A stretch of 32,500 bases of DNA, from contig CAJNDS010002510.1 of the NCBI GenBank assembly GCA_905221605.1, forward strand, positions 250,001 to 282,500, given 5' to 3'. Below, in pieces: positions 9,797 to 19,500 of the stretch; position 1 is the stretch's first letter; every line of letters starts with the position of its first letter. The notes under the pieces are model-generated. The model made no database searches, was not told the DNA's origin, and was given only the letters and a program-made list of their open reading frames with translations. Source of the stretch: Symbiodinium natans. Lineage: Eukaryota > Sar > Dinophyceae > Suessiales > Symbiodiniaceae. The translations under genes were made by a program, and so were the position numbers.

Positions 9797-10084
9797 CAAG
9801 TAGGAGGCCCCATATAGCGTCTCTCCTATTCAACCCCCCTACGGTTTCCCCTTGTAAGGGTACCTCCTGTGAGTCCCCTGAATCGAAGGTTGTGCAGAAA
9901 CTTGTCCCTCCAGCCTTGAAAGCTATTCTTGACGCCTGGGATTTAGGGTTTAGGGTTCAGGTTTGGGGTTTAGGGTTTAGGGTTTAGGGTTTAGGGTTTA
10001 GGGTTTAGGGTTTAGGGTTTAGGGTTTAGGGTTTAGGGTTTAGGGTTTAGGGTTTAGCATAACCCAGGGCCGACGAGCCGAAGC
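9797..10084. repeat. Spacer and TTTAGGG tract
   Basis: Unique sequence 9797-9940 without a gene, then a TTTAGGG array to about 10056. Confidence 0.85.
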
Positions 10085-10385
10085 CCTGAACACCCTAAAC
10101 CCCGAAACCCCAAGCCCCCGAAATCCTGAAACCCCCAAAATCCTGAAACCCTGAGGCCCTACACCCTGAACCCTAACCCCTAAACCCTGAACCCTGAACC
10201 CTAAACCCTAAACCCTAAACCCTAAACCCTAAACCCTAAACCCTAAACCCAACCCCTGAACTCCCCGACATCCTGAAGCCCTGAGACCCTAAAGCCCAAA
10301 AACCTTGAACCCCTAAACCCTGAAACCCTGAAACCCTGAGACCCTAAACCCTAAACCCCCTAAACCCTAAACCCTAAACCCTGAG
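10085..10385. repeat. Heavily degenerate CCCTAAA-like tract
   Basis: CCCTGAA, CCCCGAAA, CCCTGAG and CCCTAAA words with frequent indels, around a pure core at about 10198-10247. It looks like an old, decayed array. Confidence 0.85.
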
Positions 10386-10694
10386 AGCCGAAGCGCGTGC
10401 TGAGGCGTCTATGCGCCGGTCACCTCGCGAAGCCAGTTGTACATGGCCATGACGGCCGAAGCCTCAGCTTGCGGAGCTTGTAGGCTACACATCAGGGCCC
10501 CCTAAACCCTAAACCCTGAACCCTGAACCCTAAACCCTAAACCCTAAACCCTAAACCCTAAACCCTAAACCCTAAACCCTAAACCCTAAACCCTAAACCC
10601 TGAACCCTGAACCCTGAACCCTGAACCCTGAACCCTGAACCCTGAACCCTAGACCCTAGACCCTAGACCCTAAACCCTAGACCCTAAACCCTAC
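10386..10694. repeat. Spacer and CCCTAAA/CCCTGAA/CCCTAGA tract
   Basis: About 115 bp of unique sequence, then from 10502 a CCCTAAA array. It passes into a run of CCCTGAA units (about 10597-10648) and then CCCTAGA units (about 10648-10680). The variants are ordered in blocks. Confidence 0.9.
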
Positions 10695-10839
10695 TTCTAG
10701 GAGCTTCGGGGGTTTGCGGCCTTGCTTCTCTGTGTCTCCTCAGAGTCAAATAGGCAGGGAACGCAAAGCCTGGAACTCTAGACTTCGGGTTTAGGGTTTA
10801 GGGTGTAGGGTTTAGGGTTTAGGGTTTAGGCTGTAGGGG

Positions 10840-10949
10840 AATGCCGAGTAGTACCCTTCTTCCCCTTTTTTGGGGGTTTCGGTTCCCTTATACACCCCTT
10901 TAAGGACAACAGGGCACCCTTTTTGATCCTAGGTTGCTGGGCAACCTAG
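10840..10949 (+). repeat. Dispersed repeat, copy B
   Basis: A diverged direct copy of 397-507. Its right end is a perfect hairpin, CTAGGTTGC (10929-10937), TGG loop, GCAACCTAG (10941-10949). Copy A has the same hairpin with mismatches. Confidence 0.6.
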
Positions 10950-11420
10950 AAACCCCAACCAAGCCCCCCAACTCAAAACCCGCTGCCTACTTGAACCCTA
11001 ACACGCCAAGGCCCAAACCCTTAACCCTAAACCCTGCACCCCAAGCCCCGAACCCTGAGCCCTAAACCCTGAACCCCAAACCTCAAACACTGAACTCTCA
11101 GCTCGACAGCCCACACCCAATAACCCTAAACCCCTATAACCCTAAACCCCTATAAACGCTAGATAAAGCCTACAAACTCAAAGCCCTAAATCCTAAGCCC
11201 CAGAAACCCCCACCGGAAGCCCACACACCCTCAACCCTAAACCTTAAACCCTAAACCCTAAACCCTCAACCAGGCGGCATTCGACCTCGACTTACGCAAA
11301 AACTTTGAGCCGGCGCTGGTCACACGCCCCTGGCCTGTTGGGTTGACGGTTTGGGGCCCTAAACACTAAAACACTTAACCCTGAACCCTGAATCCCAAAC
11401 CCTAAAACCCAAACCCTAAA

Positions 11421-11425
11421 CCCTA
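11421..11425. repeat. Target-site duplication, left
   Basis: CCCTA directly before the 5' LTR is repeated directly after the 3' LTR (20312-20316). In a 7-bp tandem array the phase change across the insertion corresponds to a 5-bp duplication, typical of LTR retrotransposons. Confidence 0.8.
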
Positions 11426-11714
11426 TGCGGAGCTGCAGTTTGTATTGAGGAAAGGAGTTGGTGTTGAAGGAAAAGGGGTCAATGAACCCGATAACCTTTC
11501 TGGCTCAAGGATGGCCAGCCCGTCCAAAGAAAAAAGTTCGTGTTTGGGAGTGAGGGTTGGGTTAGTGCCCCTCTACCTGTGTAAGGGTGCCCCTTCCTTT
11601 GACCTGGTGAACTTTAACCCTGTGTGTTTGTCTTTCTGGTTCGTTCTGGGAAATTCATTCAGGCAGCTGTTGAGGGTTGATACCCTGGTTGGTCCCCTTT
11701 CGGTTGCCCCCGTA
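11426..11714 (+). repeat. 5' long terminal repeat
   Basis: 289 bp, identical to 20022-20311 except for one A fewer in an A-run (six against seven). It starts TGCGG and ends CCGTA, an imperfect short inverted terminus (TG...TA rather than TG...CA). It should carry the promoter and the R region. No TATA box is obvious, which is common in dinoflagellates. Confidence 0.95.
11488..11509 (+). other. Spliced-leader-like sequence in the 5' LTR
   Basis: This 22-nt segment resembles the dinoflagellate spliced leader. The last eight bases, GGCTCAAG, are exact, and the upstream part (CCG.TA.CC.TTT) matches with a few substitutions and indels. The same sequence is in the 3' LTR at 20084-20105. It could be a relic of a trans-spliced transcript, but the 8-mer alone is expected about once by chance in a window this size. 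Confidence 0.3.
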
Positions 11715-11727
11715 GGTTATGAGCCCA
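11715..11727 (+). promoter_or_regulatory. Primer-binding site, initiator tRNA-Met half-molecule type
   Basis: GGTTATGAGCCCA starts at the first base after the 5' LTR. Its first 12 bases are the exact complement of GGGCUCAUAACC, the conserved anticodon arm of eukaryotic initiator tRNA-Met. Drosophila copia and yeast Ty5 prime minus-strand synthesis from an initiator-tRNA fragment cut in this arm, and their sites read the same way. This places the element with the Copia group despite the missing pol. Confidence 0.85.
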
Positions 11728-11782
11728 AATTAGGTTCCCTGCGGTTGAGTGTTCTCTTAAGGTTTTTTGGGATCAAGAAGCA

Positions 11783-13540
11783 ATGCCTTCTCCCAAGCGA
11801 TGGCTCCAACCTTCCTCGGATGGTGGAAAAGATGGTGGAGCTGGAAGTGGTGCAGCTGAGTCTCTGGGTGAAAGGGCGGTGCTGGAAGAGGTAATGCCTG
11901 GCGCTGAAGAACATCTGGATGAAGCCTCGGTTGCAGAAGGCCCCAATGTGGGTATGAATCCCAATGTGGATATGGTTAGCAATGCTGAAGCTGAAGGACG
12001 TGCTGTCTCTGTATCGCCAAAGCCTGGTGAAAAGAGAAACTGGGACGCGACTGGCGGTATAGACCGTGAACTGGAGGTGACCGTTTTAGGCGTGTTGCAC
12101 AAGCATGGGTATCAGCCGTCGACCTCAACTTCGGGACGAATGGTAGATCAAGGGTCTCAGACCAGTCTGAGTGGAGAGATGCTGCAAGCTGCCAGGAGAC
12201 CTCTGAACAAGATTAAAGGGGATCCCTCGGCGAGTTCCCTGGGTGGTGGAAGCGGTTATGAACAGAGGGGTGCGGACAGCTTTGAAGCTGCACCTACTGC
12301 TGAATACGCCATGGGGGAGGAGGAGATCCTAGAGATGGAGGTTGAAAGGTTGCGCCAGTTGTCGGAAGAAGCGGATGAGATGCGCCAAGTCTCTGGAGTG
12401 GATGGTTTTCAGAAAGACGAGCATCTGGTTCAAGCGTGTGATGGGACAACTTGGGAGTGGCATATCCACGAAGATGGGAGACAGTATTACTACTGCCTGG
12501 ATACGCAGGAAAGCAAGTGGACGCTGCCGGATGTAGGTGAAAAGGTGAAAAGCGACAAAGTGGCTGGGTCTCCTTCGGGCAATGGGCTGGAAGTGGAGAC
12601 TGCACTGGGTCCTTCATCGACTACACCGACACCTGAGTCTACGAAGGCATTCCAGGGTAGTGTAAATAGTTTAGGTGAAAAAGATTTTTCCTCTACTATT
12701 GGGGATAGCGGTCTTAGGGATGGTGGTGACGCCCAGACCTCGGGTTCTCCTGACGAGGAAGGAATTTCTGGATTCCGAGCAGACATGGCTGGAGAACATC
12801 TGGATCGGGAAGGAATGGAAGCACTTTCTGAGGGTGTCGCAGCGGTGAAATCTGTGGATCCGGTGGAAAAAGTTCCCAATGCGGAGGTGGATGCTGTGTC
12901 GGCTACAGAAGAGCGAGTGGTGGATAAGGTATCTGGCCTTCAGGAGGGTGGTCCTGAAGATCTGGATGACGGAGGGAAGAAGTCGTGCGTTACGACTGAG
13001 GAGGTCTCTTCGTTTGGTGCCATGAATTCTGCCATTCAAGGGGAAAATGAAGCTTCTGGAATAGCTGCAAACACGGTTGATCTGAAAGATGAGGCCTGGA
13101 GCGCCAATGAAGCGCGGGTCAATGTGCCAGATAGTACCTGGAGTGCAGAGAAAGCACGGGTTGAGGCGCATATGGTGTCACGTTCCGCGGATGACTGCAA
13201 CAATGGGGCGCAGGTCTCCGTAGCAGCTGACGACGGAGGTTCACAGGTGGACGCACTGGTGCAGCCTGAAGTTAGCAGCGAGGAACGGAATGGCGAAGGC
13301 TACACCGGAGCCAATGTGGCAGCTGTGGCCAACGATAGTGGTGATTCTCTTTTGGAAACCATGGAGCCAAAGGAGCCTGCGGTGGAAGAAAATGTGCCTA
13401 CCGCGGATGACCAATCCAACAGCCCTGCAGTGGAAGAAAATTTGCCTGCTGCAGAAGGTTTGACAAAAGACTCCAATGGTGGGTCCACTCCCAGGAAGGG
13501 GGAAGTATTGCCGTCTGAAAGCTTGCCGGAAGTCGACTGA
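11783..13540 (+). CDS. Retroelement ORF A: acidic protein with a WW domain
   Basis: 585 residues from the first in-frame ATG after the primer-binding site. It is long, acidic and low in complexity, rich in E, D, G, S and A, and probably mostly disordered. One recognisable domain is a WW domain at about residues 221-250: W224, a YYY aromatic block at 235-237, W246 and P249, with the usual 22-residue spacing between the two tryptophans. WW domains bind proline-rich or phosphorylated tails such as that of RNA polymerase II. Short internal repeats occur near the C-terminus (WSANEARV/WSAEKARV and AVEENVPTAD/AVEENLPAAE). It sits where gag lies in LTR elements, but no gag, CCHC or protease motif is seen. 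The TGA stop falls inside the open frame of ORF B (-1), so the two may be joined by frameshifting. Confidence 0.8.
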   Translation: MPSPKRWLQPSSDGGKDGGAGSGAAESLGERAVLEEVMPGAEEHLDEASVAEGPNVGMNPNVDMVSNAEAEGRAVSVSPKPGEKRNWDATGGIDRELEVTVLGVLHKHGYQPSTSTSGRMVDQGSQTSLSGEMLQAARRPLNKIKGDPSASSLGGGSGYEQRGADSFEAAPTAEYAMGEEEILEMEVERLRQLSEEADEMRQVSGVDGFQKDEHLVQACDGTTWEWHIHEDGRQYYYCLDTQESKWTLPDVGEKVKSDKVAGSPSGNGLEVETALGPSSTTPTPESTKAFQGSVNSLGEKDFSSTIGDSGLRDGGDAQTSGSPDEEGISGFRADMAGEHLDREGMEALSEGVAAVKSVDPVEKVPNAEVDAVSATEERVVDKVSGLQEGGPEDLDDGGKKSCVTTEEVSSFGAMNSAIQGENEASGIAANTVDLKDEAWSANEARVNVPDSTWSAEKARVEAHMVSRSADDCNNGAQVSVAADDGGSQVDALVQPEVSSEERNGEGYTGANVAAVANDSGDSLLETMEPKEPAVEENVPTADDQSNSPAVEENLPAAEGLTKDSNGGSTPRKGEVLPSESLPEVD

Positions 13541-16482
13541 CAGATGAGGCAAAGCCATTGGCTGGAAAAGAGGATGGTCCTGAACCCCTTGAGCACAAGG
13601 TGGATGACCTTGTGGGACTCGTGCAGGAGCAGGACAAGCAGCTTGCCCCCAAGGTGGAAACAAGGGACGTTCCGGGAGCCGAAGAAACAATTCCGGTTTC
13701 TGAAGAACCAACGAAGAAAGTGCCCAAAGAGGGAGCCTTGGATACACCTGGGAAGCATTGCTATCAAACGGGAGATCGGATCAATGGTCTAGTGCGCTGC
13801 ATCAATGTACATGGAGCTTTTTTGGACCATGGTGATATGAATGTACTAATTCCTGCGGAAGGGAAAGATACACCTCTTTTCAAAATTGGTGACACTGTCA
13901 ATGGAACAGTGGAAAGGGTGGAAGATGATGGTACCGTGATCTTGGACACCTTCCTGGTTTTGGAAGAGGATGAGGAGGACTCCTCTTCGACGCTGCGCAA
14001 ATGGAAAGACAGCGGCTGGGGTACGTGGTGGACAGATTCATGGTACGCTGGTCAATGGTACCAAGGTTCCGACGGTCAATGGGACTGGAAGTCGGAAGAA
14101 TGGCAGTCCCGCGAGTGGTTTGCCGATCCAGGATTATCTTCTGAGGAACAAGAGGAAGCCGTGCAGAAGCAGCTCTGTGGAGAGAAAATTTATAGAGCAC
14201 TCCTGGAGAGTGGGAAAACTGAAAATGATTACTTGAGCAAGATCACCGGGATGCTGTTGAGTCGTCGGATGGACGAGGTTAGAGAGTTTGTGGCAGATCC
14301 TGCGTTAGCGGAAGAAGAAGCTCGAGTAGCCTACAATATCCTGTGCGATGAAAAGTGGAAGCCCGATGGTACAGAATGTGCAGGTTTGGAAAAGACAACC
14401 ACCTTTTCCCGAAAGCAGTACCACAACGCGCTCTACGAACTGGCACGTAAGAAAAGGAGATTTAGTGGACCAGTCGTGGGTGAAGCAGTGGCAATGTTGC
14501 TAAGCCAAGGCAAAGATGAACTTTGGAATGCGCTTTGGCTGGATACCAAGCGGTTTTTGCAGGAGCTTGATGGTGCAGTTGAATTTATGAGTAAGAGGGA
14601 AAACAAGCCAATGGAAGCCTACATGGATCCAGATCAGTATAGGAAGGCTCACGTGACGCCAAGAACTGTGTCACCAGGGTACAGCAAGCTGTGCAAGTTC
14701 TCCAATCAGGGAAGGTGTCGCAATGGAGATGAGTGTTCCTATGAACATCGTCGTTATGGTGAAGGTTGGCCAGGAGGAGGACCAACTGAGCCAAAGAACA
14801 GCCAAGAAGCTGGAGATGAGGATGGGAACATTGGTGACCCTCCTACAGAGGAAGGCACAGTTGATGAGGCACAGCAGGAGCGGGAGGATTCAGCCTTCAG
14901 AGCCAAGTACAACTTTGGTAAAGGTGCATCAAAGGGTGAGCCTACGTTGGGTGAGCCAAAAAGGCAGCTGTGTCTGTATTACAATCAAGGTGGTTGCAAG
15001 TTTGGGAGTTCATGCAGGTATCTTCACGACGATGAAGCAGTATTGGAAGGGACTTGGGAACCCGGCAAAGCTTGGGACAATGCTTCCAGGAAGGCACTAC
15101 GGGACGCAGGGTTCCACCATTGCTGTTTCGATTATTACCTCAGAGGACAGTGCCGTAAGCGGTTCAATACTTGCAGATTTTCCCACGACGAGATGACGGA
15201 TGAGCGGCTGGCTCAGCTGAAACATTTGGCAAATGTGGCCAATCAGGTCCGGTTTGAAAAAGAGAGAGGATTGGAGATTTCGGACAGGAGTACTTTTCAG
15301 CCACCTGCAAGTGGGGGAGCTGAATCTTCATCCTCCTCAGCACCACAAGCGTTGCAAATGACCAATGTGTCAAAGAAAGCAGGTGAGGTTGATATGCTGG
15401 ATGGAGCAGATGGAGATGTACAAAAGGATTCGGTGGCAGAGTCTACCACTGTACGTCTTCAGAATCCAGAAGAGCCAATAGAAAATTGGATGGCTCGCAA
15501 CCAACACTTGTGGGTGTATACACCTCACGTAAGTGACGTGATGATCAAGCTTGGTGTGACCAATGTCAAGGAGCTACAAGAGTATATCTTCGTGGAGGAT
15601 TTGGTGGAAAAAGGGGTTAACAAGGTGACGGCCTGCAAAATTCTGCAATTGGTGGGTGGTGTCCATTACCGGCCAATGTCGCCGGATGTGGCTGTTTCTA
15701 CCAACGCATCGGTACGCATGGAGCAATCTTCTGGAAGCCGGGAAGCTGGAAGAGGGGCGGTGAGAACTATCTCTCAGGTGCGTGAAGCTGAAGGTCCTGG
15801 TACAAAGGAGATGCCGCGAGGGTCTTATCGAGAGATTTTCGACACAGGCAAGTTCCGTGACGCTTGGACGCTTGCGCAGAGGTCCCCGCTGTGCGTGCAG
15901 AGGTTGCGATTGGTGGGAGTTGGAATGCCACCGGTGAACCCGCCAACAAAGGCGTATAGGTCAAGATCAAACCCTGTTAGAAGGGGAAGGCCCTTGCTGG
16001 ATCGGAAACAGGTGCGACTGGTGCCACGCTCTCGCTCACATCGGCGTGTGCAGCCAGCGGAGGTGGTGGAAAAGCCAAAGCCACTGGAACCGGTAAAGCC
16101 TCGTGGTGGTTTGTCGTATCCATTCAGCAGAGCGTGGGCAGATGTGGTGGATGATGATGATCAGACGGGAGCTCTGGTCTCCTATGCTGATTCCTCAGGT
16201 GATTCAAGCGAGGAAGAAACCAACAGCGCGCGACACCTGTGGGAAACCTTTTTGCGAGAAAGGGATTCACAAAGAACTAAGACAAGTGGCAATGTTCCAC
16301 TTGCTGGTTCTTCAAGCTCCAATGATGGGCAGAAAAAATCGGTTCACCTTGGCGAAGGGCGCGACAAAGCGTCGCGGGGGGAGACCCGCCAAGAAGTGAC
16401 TTCTCAAGTTTTTTCGCTACCACAACCTTCTCGTCGAACTGAGCAGTCTCAAAAAAAAGAGCAAGGGATGGCTCAGTTATAG
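13519..16482 (+). CDS. Retroelement ORF B: S1, MLLE-like, CCCH and SAM-like protein
   Basis: The frame opens at 13519, just after a stop, and overlaps the end of ORF A in the -1 frame. The first in-frame ATG is about 105 codons in, inside the S1 domain, so expression through ORF A is likely. Counting residues from the codon at 13558: S1-like RNA-binding domain about 70-133, a tryptophan-rich segment 148-190, then two MLLE (PABC)-like helical domains at about 207-263 (with the hallmark KITGMLL at 228-234) and 287-345. Three CCCH fingers follow: C379-C387-C393-H397, C472-C480-C486-H490, and a variant C523-C532-C539-H543. A SAM-like domain lies at about 641-700 and an Arg/Ser-rich basic region near 800-835. 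MLLE domains bind PAM2 peptides in poly(A)-binding and translation proteins. The whole set points to mRNA or mRNP binding. The C-terminus overlaps ORF C across an A8 slippery run. Confidence 0.8.
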   Translation, partial: KLAGSRLTDEAKPLAGKEDGPEPLEHKVDDLVGLVQEQDKQLAPKVETRDVPGAEETIPVSEEPTKKVPKEGALDTPGKHCYQTGDRINGLVRCINVHGAFLDHGDMNVLIPAEGKDTPLFKIGDTVNGTVERVEDDGTVILDTFLVLEEDEEDSSSTLRKWKDSGWGTWWTDSWYAGQWYQGSDGQWDWKSEEWQSREWFADPGLSSEEQEEAVQKQLCGEKIYRALLESGKTENDYLSKITGMLLSRRMDEVREFVADPALAEEEARVAYNILCDEKWKPDGTECAGLEKTTTFSRKQYHNALYELARKKRRFSGPVVGEAVAMLLSQGKDELWNALWLDTKRFLQELDGAVEFMSKRENKPMEAYMDPDQYRKAHVTPRTVSPGYSKLCKFSNQGRCRNGDECSYEHRRYGEGWPGGGPTEPKNSQEAGDEDGNIGDPPTEEGTVDEAQQEREDSAFRAKYNFGKGASKGEPTLGEPKRQLCLYYNQGGCKFGSSCRYLHDDEAVLEGTWEPGKAWDNASRKALRDAGFHHCCFDYYLRGQCRKRFNTCRFSHDEMTDERLAQLKHLANVANQVRFEKERGLEISDRSTFQPPASGGAESSSSSAPQALQMTNVSKKAGEVDMLDGADGDVQKDSVAESTTVRLQNPEEPIENWMARNQHLWVYTPHVSDVMIKLGVTNVKELQEYIFVEDLVEKGVNKVTACKILQLVGGVHYRPMSPDVAVSTNASVRMEQSSGSREAGRGAVRTISQVREAEGPGTKEMPRGSYREIFDTGKFRDAWTLAQRSPLCVQRLRLVGVGMPPVNPPTKAYRSRSNPVRRGRPLLDRKQVRLVPRSRSHRRVQPAEVVEKPKPLEPVKPRGGLSYPFSRAWADVVDDDDQTGALVSYADSSGDSSEEETNSARHLWETFLRERDSQRTKTSGNVPLAGSSSSNDGQKKSVHLGEGRDKASRGETRQEVTSQVFSLPQPSRRTEQSQKKEQGMAQL
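16452..16458 (+). promoter_or_regulatory. Candidate -1 frameshift slippery heptamer
   Basis: A AAA AAA in the zero frame of ORF B (CAA AAA AAA GAG) is a canonical X XXY YYZ site. ORF B stops at 16480-16482, and the -1 frame is open from 16443 into ORF C, so a slip here would fuse B and C. No downstream pseudoknot was worked out. An indel in an A-run is the simple alternative. Confidence 0.55.
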
Positions 16483-16505
16483 TTGGTTCGCTGGCGGTGG
16501 GCTCC

Positions 16506-19500
16506 ATGGATGAGGTTTTACCTGGGCAAGGTGTTGCTGGACAGGTGAACGTATCTGAAAGCGCTCAAGTTCTACCTGGGCAAGATGTGACTGGACAGGA
16601 GACGGCGCTGGAAGGAGCAGTACAAATTCCTGGCGAGGAGACTGACCAAAAAGAAGGAGAAGGTGGGAGCAATGAACTCCGTGGTGATGGTACGAAGATA
16701 TTGGATGTTCTTCCGGTGAAGAAGGGCCATCAGCAATTGCTTACTAAAGGCCTTCTGAATCGGATTTATTGGAAGGTTGCTGTCGGCAAGTTGCCTGTGG
16801 GGCAAAAGGACTGTCAGAAGGGGTCCAATAAAATGGATCGAAATTTGGTTATTAGCATGTCATCCGAAGGTGCAAGCGAACAGGATTTGAACCTGGCACT
16901 GGTGGACGATGCTGATCAGTCAATGGATGATGGTACATTGGTGGTTACGGCGTATGACCCACGAACGCTGATTCAGTCGCCAACAACTGATTGGGTTACG
17001 CGTCGCGGTTTGACCGATCGTGCCATCTGGCCGGCAATAGCGACTGCAGCGCAGAGGATATGTGTTGAAATGGTTCAAGTGGATGAACTGAATGCCCAGT
17101 TGGAGACTGGGAGACTCCTTTTTCAAAGGAGAGATCAAGGACATTATGGAGATTTGCATCATTCGTTCCATGAAGATCCGTGCTTGCCGGTGGTGGGAAA
17201 TTATCCTCTTGCGGTGATGGGTGCATTGCTATCTCCTGGCCTGGAAAGGGAATTCAGAAATACTGAAAAGTTTGGAACTGCTATGGAGGCAATAGCCTAC
17301 GATTGGAGTCGCAGTCCAGGCATGGAAGTTCATGTTGAACTTATGGCGAGGGTAGCCAAGTTGGTTGCTCCGTTCCTTACCCTAGGAGGCCAAGGGTTGG
17401 TGGTGAATTCAGAATTTCTCTGGCAGCGCGGGAGGAACCAAATGATGGAGTTCCTTCAGGCGGCGACTTGTGCTGATCAATTGGAGGTTCTCTGGAAAAG
17501 GATGGACGACGATGCTGATGAGGAAGTGGATCCTTCAGGGATGGTGCTGGAGATCCCCGAACAGCAAGATGCGGTATTTGAACAAGGGATCAATGAATCC
17601 CCTATTCCCATCGAAGATGCTGGAAGTGAGACAATTGGTGACACTGGAAGTGATGGCAAAGCGCCAGAAGTTTCTCCAGAAGAGGAGACATCCAGTGGTT
17701 CATCAAGATTGGCTGGCACCAGAATGTTCTTGTGGTCGGTGTATTCTCGCGTCGCTTCCAACTGGGATTTCTCTATACAGGACCGCACTACTGGTAGGAT
17801 CTTTGACAGTACGAAAGGGTATCCTGGTGAAGGACCGAATGGTGGTGATGACTTGATTTCCTCTAAGAGGAACTTGCCCCGGATCTCTGAAGATTATCTC
17901 GATGGAGTGATGTCAAAAAGGATGGAAACGTCTTCAGAGATGAACGTGTTGGATGGGTTTGTTCCGGAAAGTGAGGGACAGTTGGAAAAGGTAGAGGTGG
18001 AGAATGTAACTGCCTCTAGAATTCTTATGGCTCTTTGGAAAAAGGGGTATAGAGCCGGGTTTAGGAGGTTGTGTCGTTCGAATGTATCTGGACTCAAGGT
18101 TGGAGCAGTAAATCATCCAATCAAAAAGGTTCGGAAGATCGGCACTAGAAAAGCCTTCTTGAAAATGCTCAATATTTGTGGATCCTCTCAGAATGGCTCA
18201 GGAGCTGGTGGGAAACCAATCATGAAGGTGATAGGACCAAGGCCAGGTTTTCCAGCTGTTCTTGATGCATCAAACATTGATAGCACCTTGGGTAAAAAAG
18301 GTAGTTCTCCAGATCATGGCAATGTCCATGTAGTGCGGGATTGTTCGATGGACCGTCTTGAAGCAGAACGTTTGTCAAAAAGGAGACAAGGTATCTGCTA
18401 TTGGTTTGCAAAAGGGAACAATCGCTGCAAGTTTGGTGAGAACTGCAAATTTATTCATTCCAATGATGATGTGGTGCTACAATCGTATTGGTGCAAATAT
18501 TATGTGGCTGGGAGACACTGCTACGCTGGAGAGGACTGCAAGTTCTCTCACGACGCAACTGGTGTAAGGTGTATTCAGTTTGCTCAGTCTGGGAAATGCC
18601 GTCATGGGGACAGGTGTGTCTTTGAACATGGTGATCCGCTGGATGAACAGAGGCCAAGGTCTCCAAGGACGCCCCCAAGGGATGGTCCGCGGAGGAGTAC
18701 TGGTACAAGAGGTGGAGGAAAGGAAATTTCTCCTGAACGGTATGATGAAGATGATGAGGATTTGATGGGGTACGACGACGACACCAGGATGATAGAATTG
18801 CTGATGGAGGCAATTTCTTACATGTCTGATGGTAAGTCAGATTTGGCCCGCGCGGAAGCGGATCCGGTGTTTAAACTTTTAAAGTTCAATGGAGATGCTG
18901 ACCAAATGGACGCAGAATGGTGTTCATGGACTACTGGCATGCTGTCTTCATTGGAACTTCACGAAGTAGTGAAGTCGTGTGAGATGCCACTGGTGGAGGT
19001 TGAAGAGTGGATCGATGATTTGAGGATATGGTTCCAACGAGCTAACCTGGAAGAAGAGAGCGATCCAAAAAGGGGCAAAAAGAGGTCCCTAGAAGGGGAG
19101 TCCCAGAAGGACACTCCTGCCAAAAAGGAGGTATTGGAAACCTTGGAAACGGAGGTTACCGTGGAGGAAGAGGCGAAAAAAGCCAAGAAGAAGCGGAAGA
19201 CTGCTGCAAGTGAGGATCCATACACTCTTCTGGTTCCAAAGCCGAAGAAGATGCCGGTGAATGCTGAGAAGGGTGGATCATCAACAAAAGTGGTGGTTTC
19301 TGGAGAGGAAAAGGCCTCTTCACGAGCGCGCACAAAGACAAGCGTTTCGGGAAAGACGCGGAAGAAGGAGAAGAGCCAGAGTCCAAAAAAGGAAGAGGTG
19401 GCAAAGGTGAAGGGTCCTGAAGAAAAGGATCGTCCTTCTGAAGTGGATGCGCAGTCATCTACCACTGTTGATGCAGAACTGGGACAATCCTGCCAAGCAA

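Larger units (their letters stand above)
10695..11425. other. Degenerate telomere-like spacer
   Basis: TTTAGGG copies at 10787-10830, dispersed-repeat copy B at 10840-10949, then degenerate CCCTAAA-like words to the retrotransposon boundary at 11425. No gene was recognised. Confidence 0.65.

Noticed and set aside
1-11425. CRISPR array or bacterial operon
   Set aside because: The regular repeats are contiguous telomere heptamers without uniform spacers, and no bacterial genes or ribosome-binding sites are present.
11445-11894. 149-codon frame running from the 5' LTR into the retroelement
   Set aside because: It begins at a non-ATG codon within the LTR, crosses the primer-binding site and overlaps ORF A in another frame. 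It has no domain.
17900-18340. Possible retroviral-type aspartic protease around VLDASN in ORF C
   Set aside because: The active-site triplet is D-A-S, not D-T-G or D-S-G, and the flanking pattern does not fit the fold.
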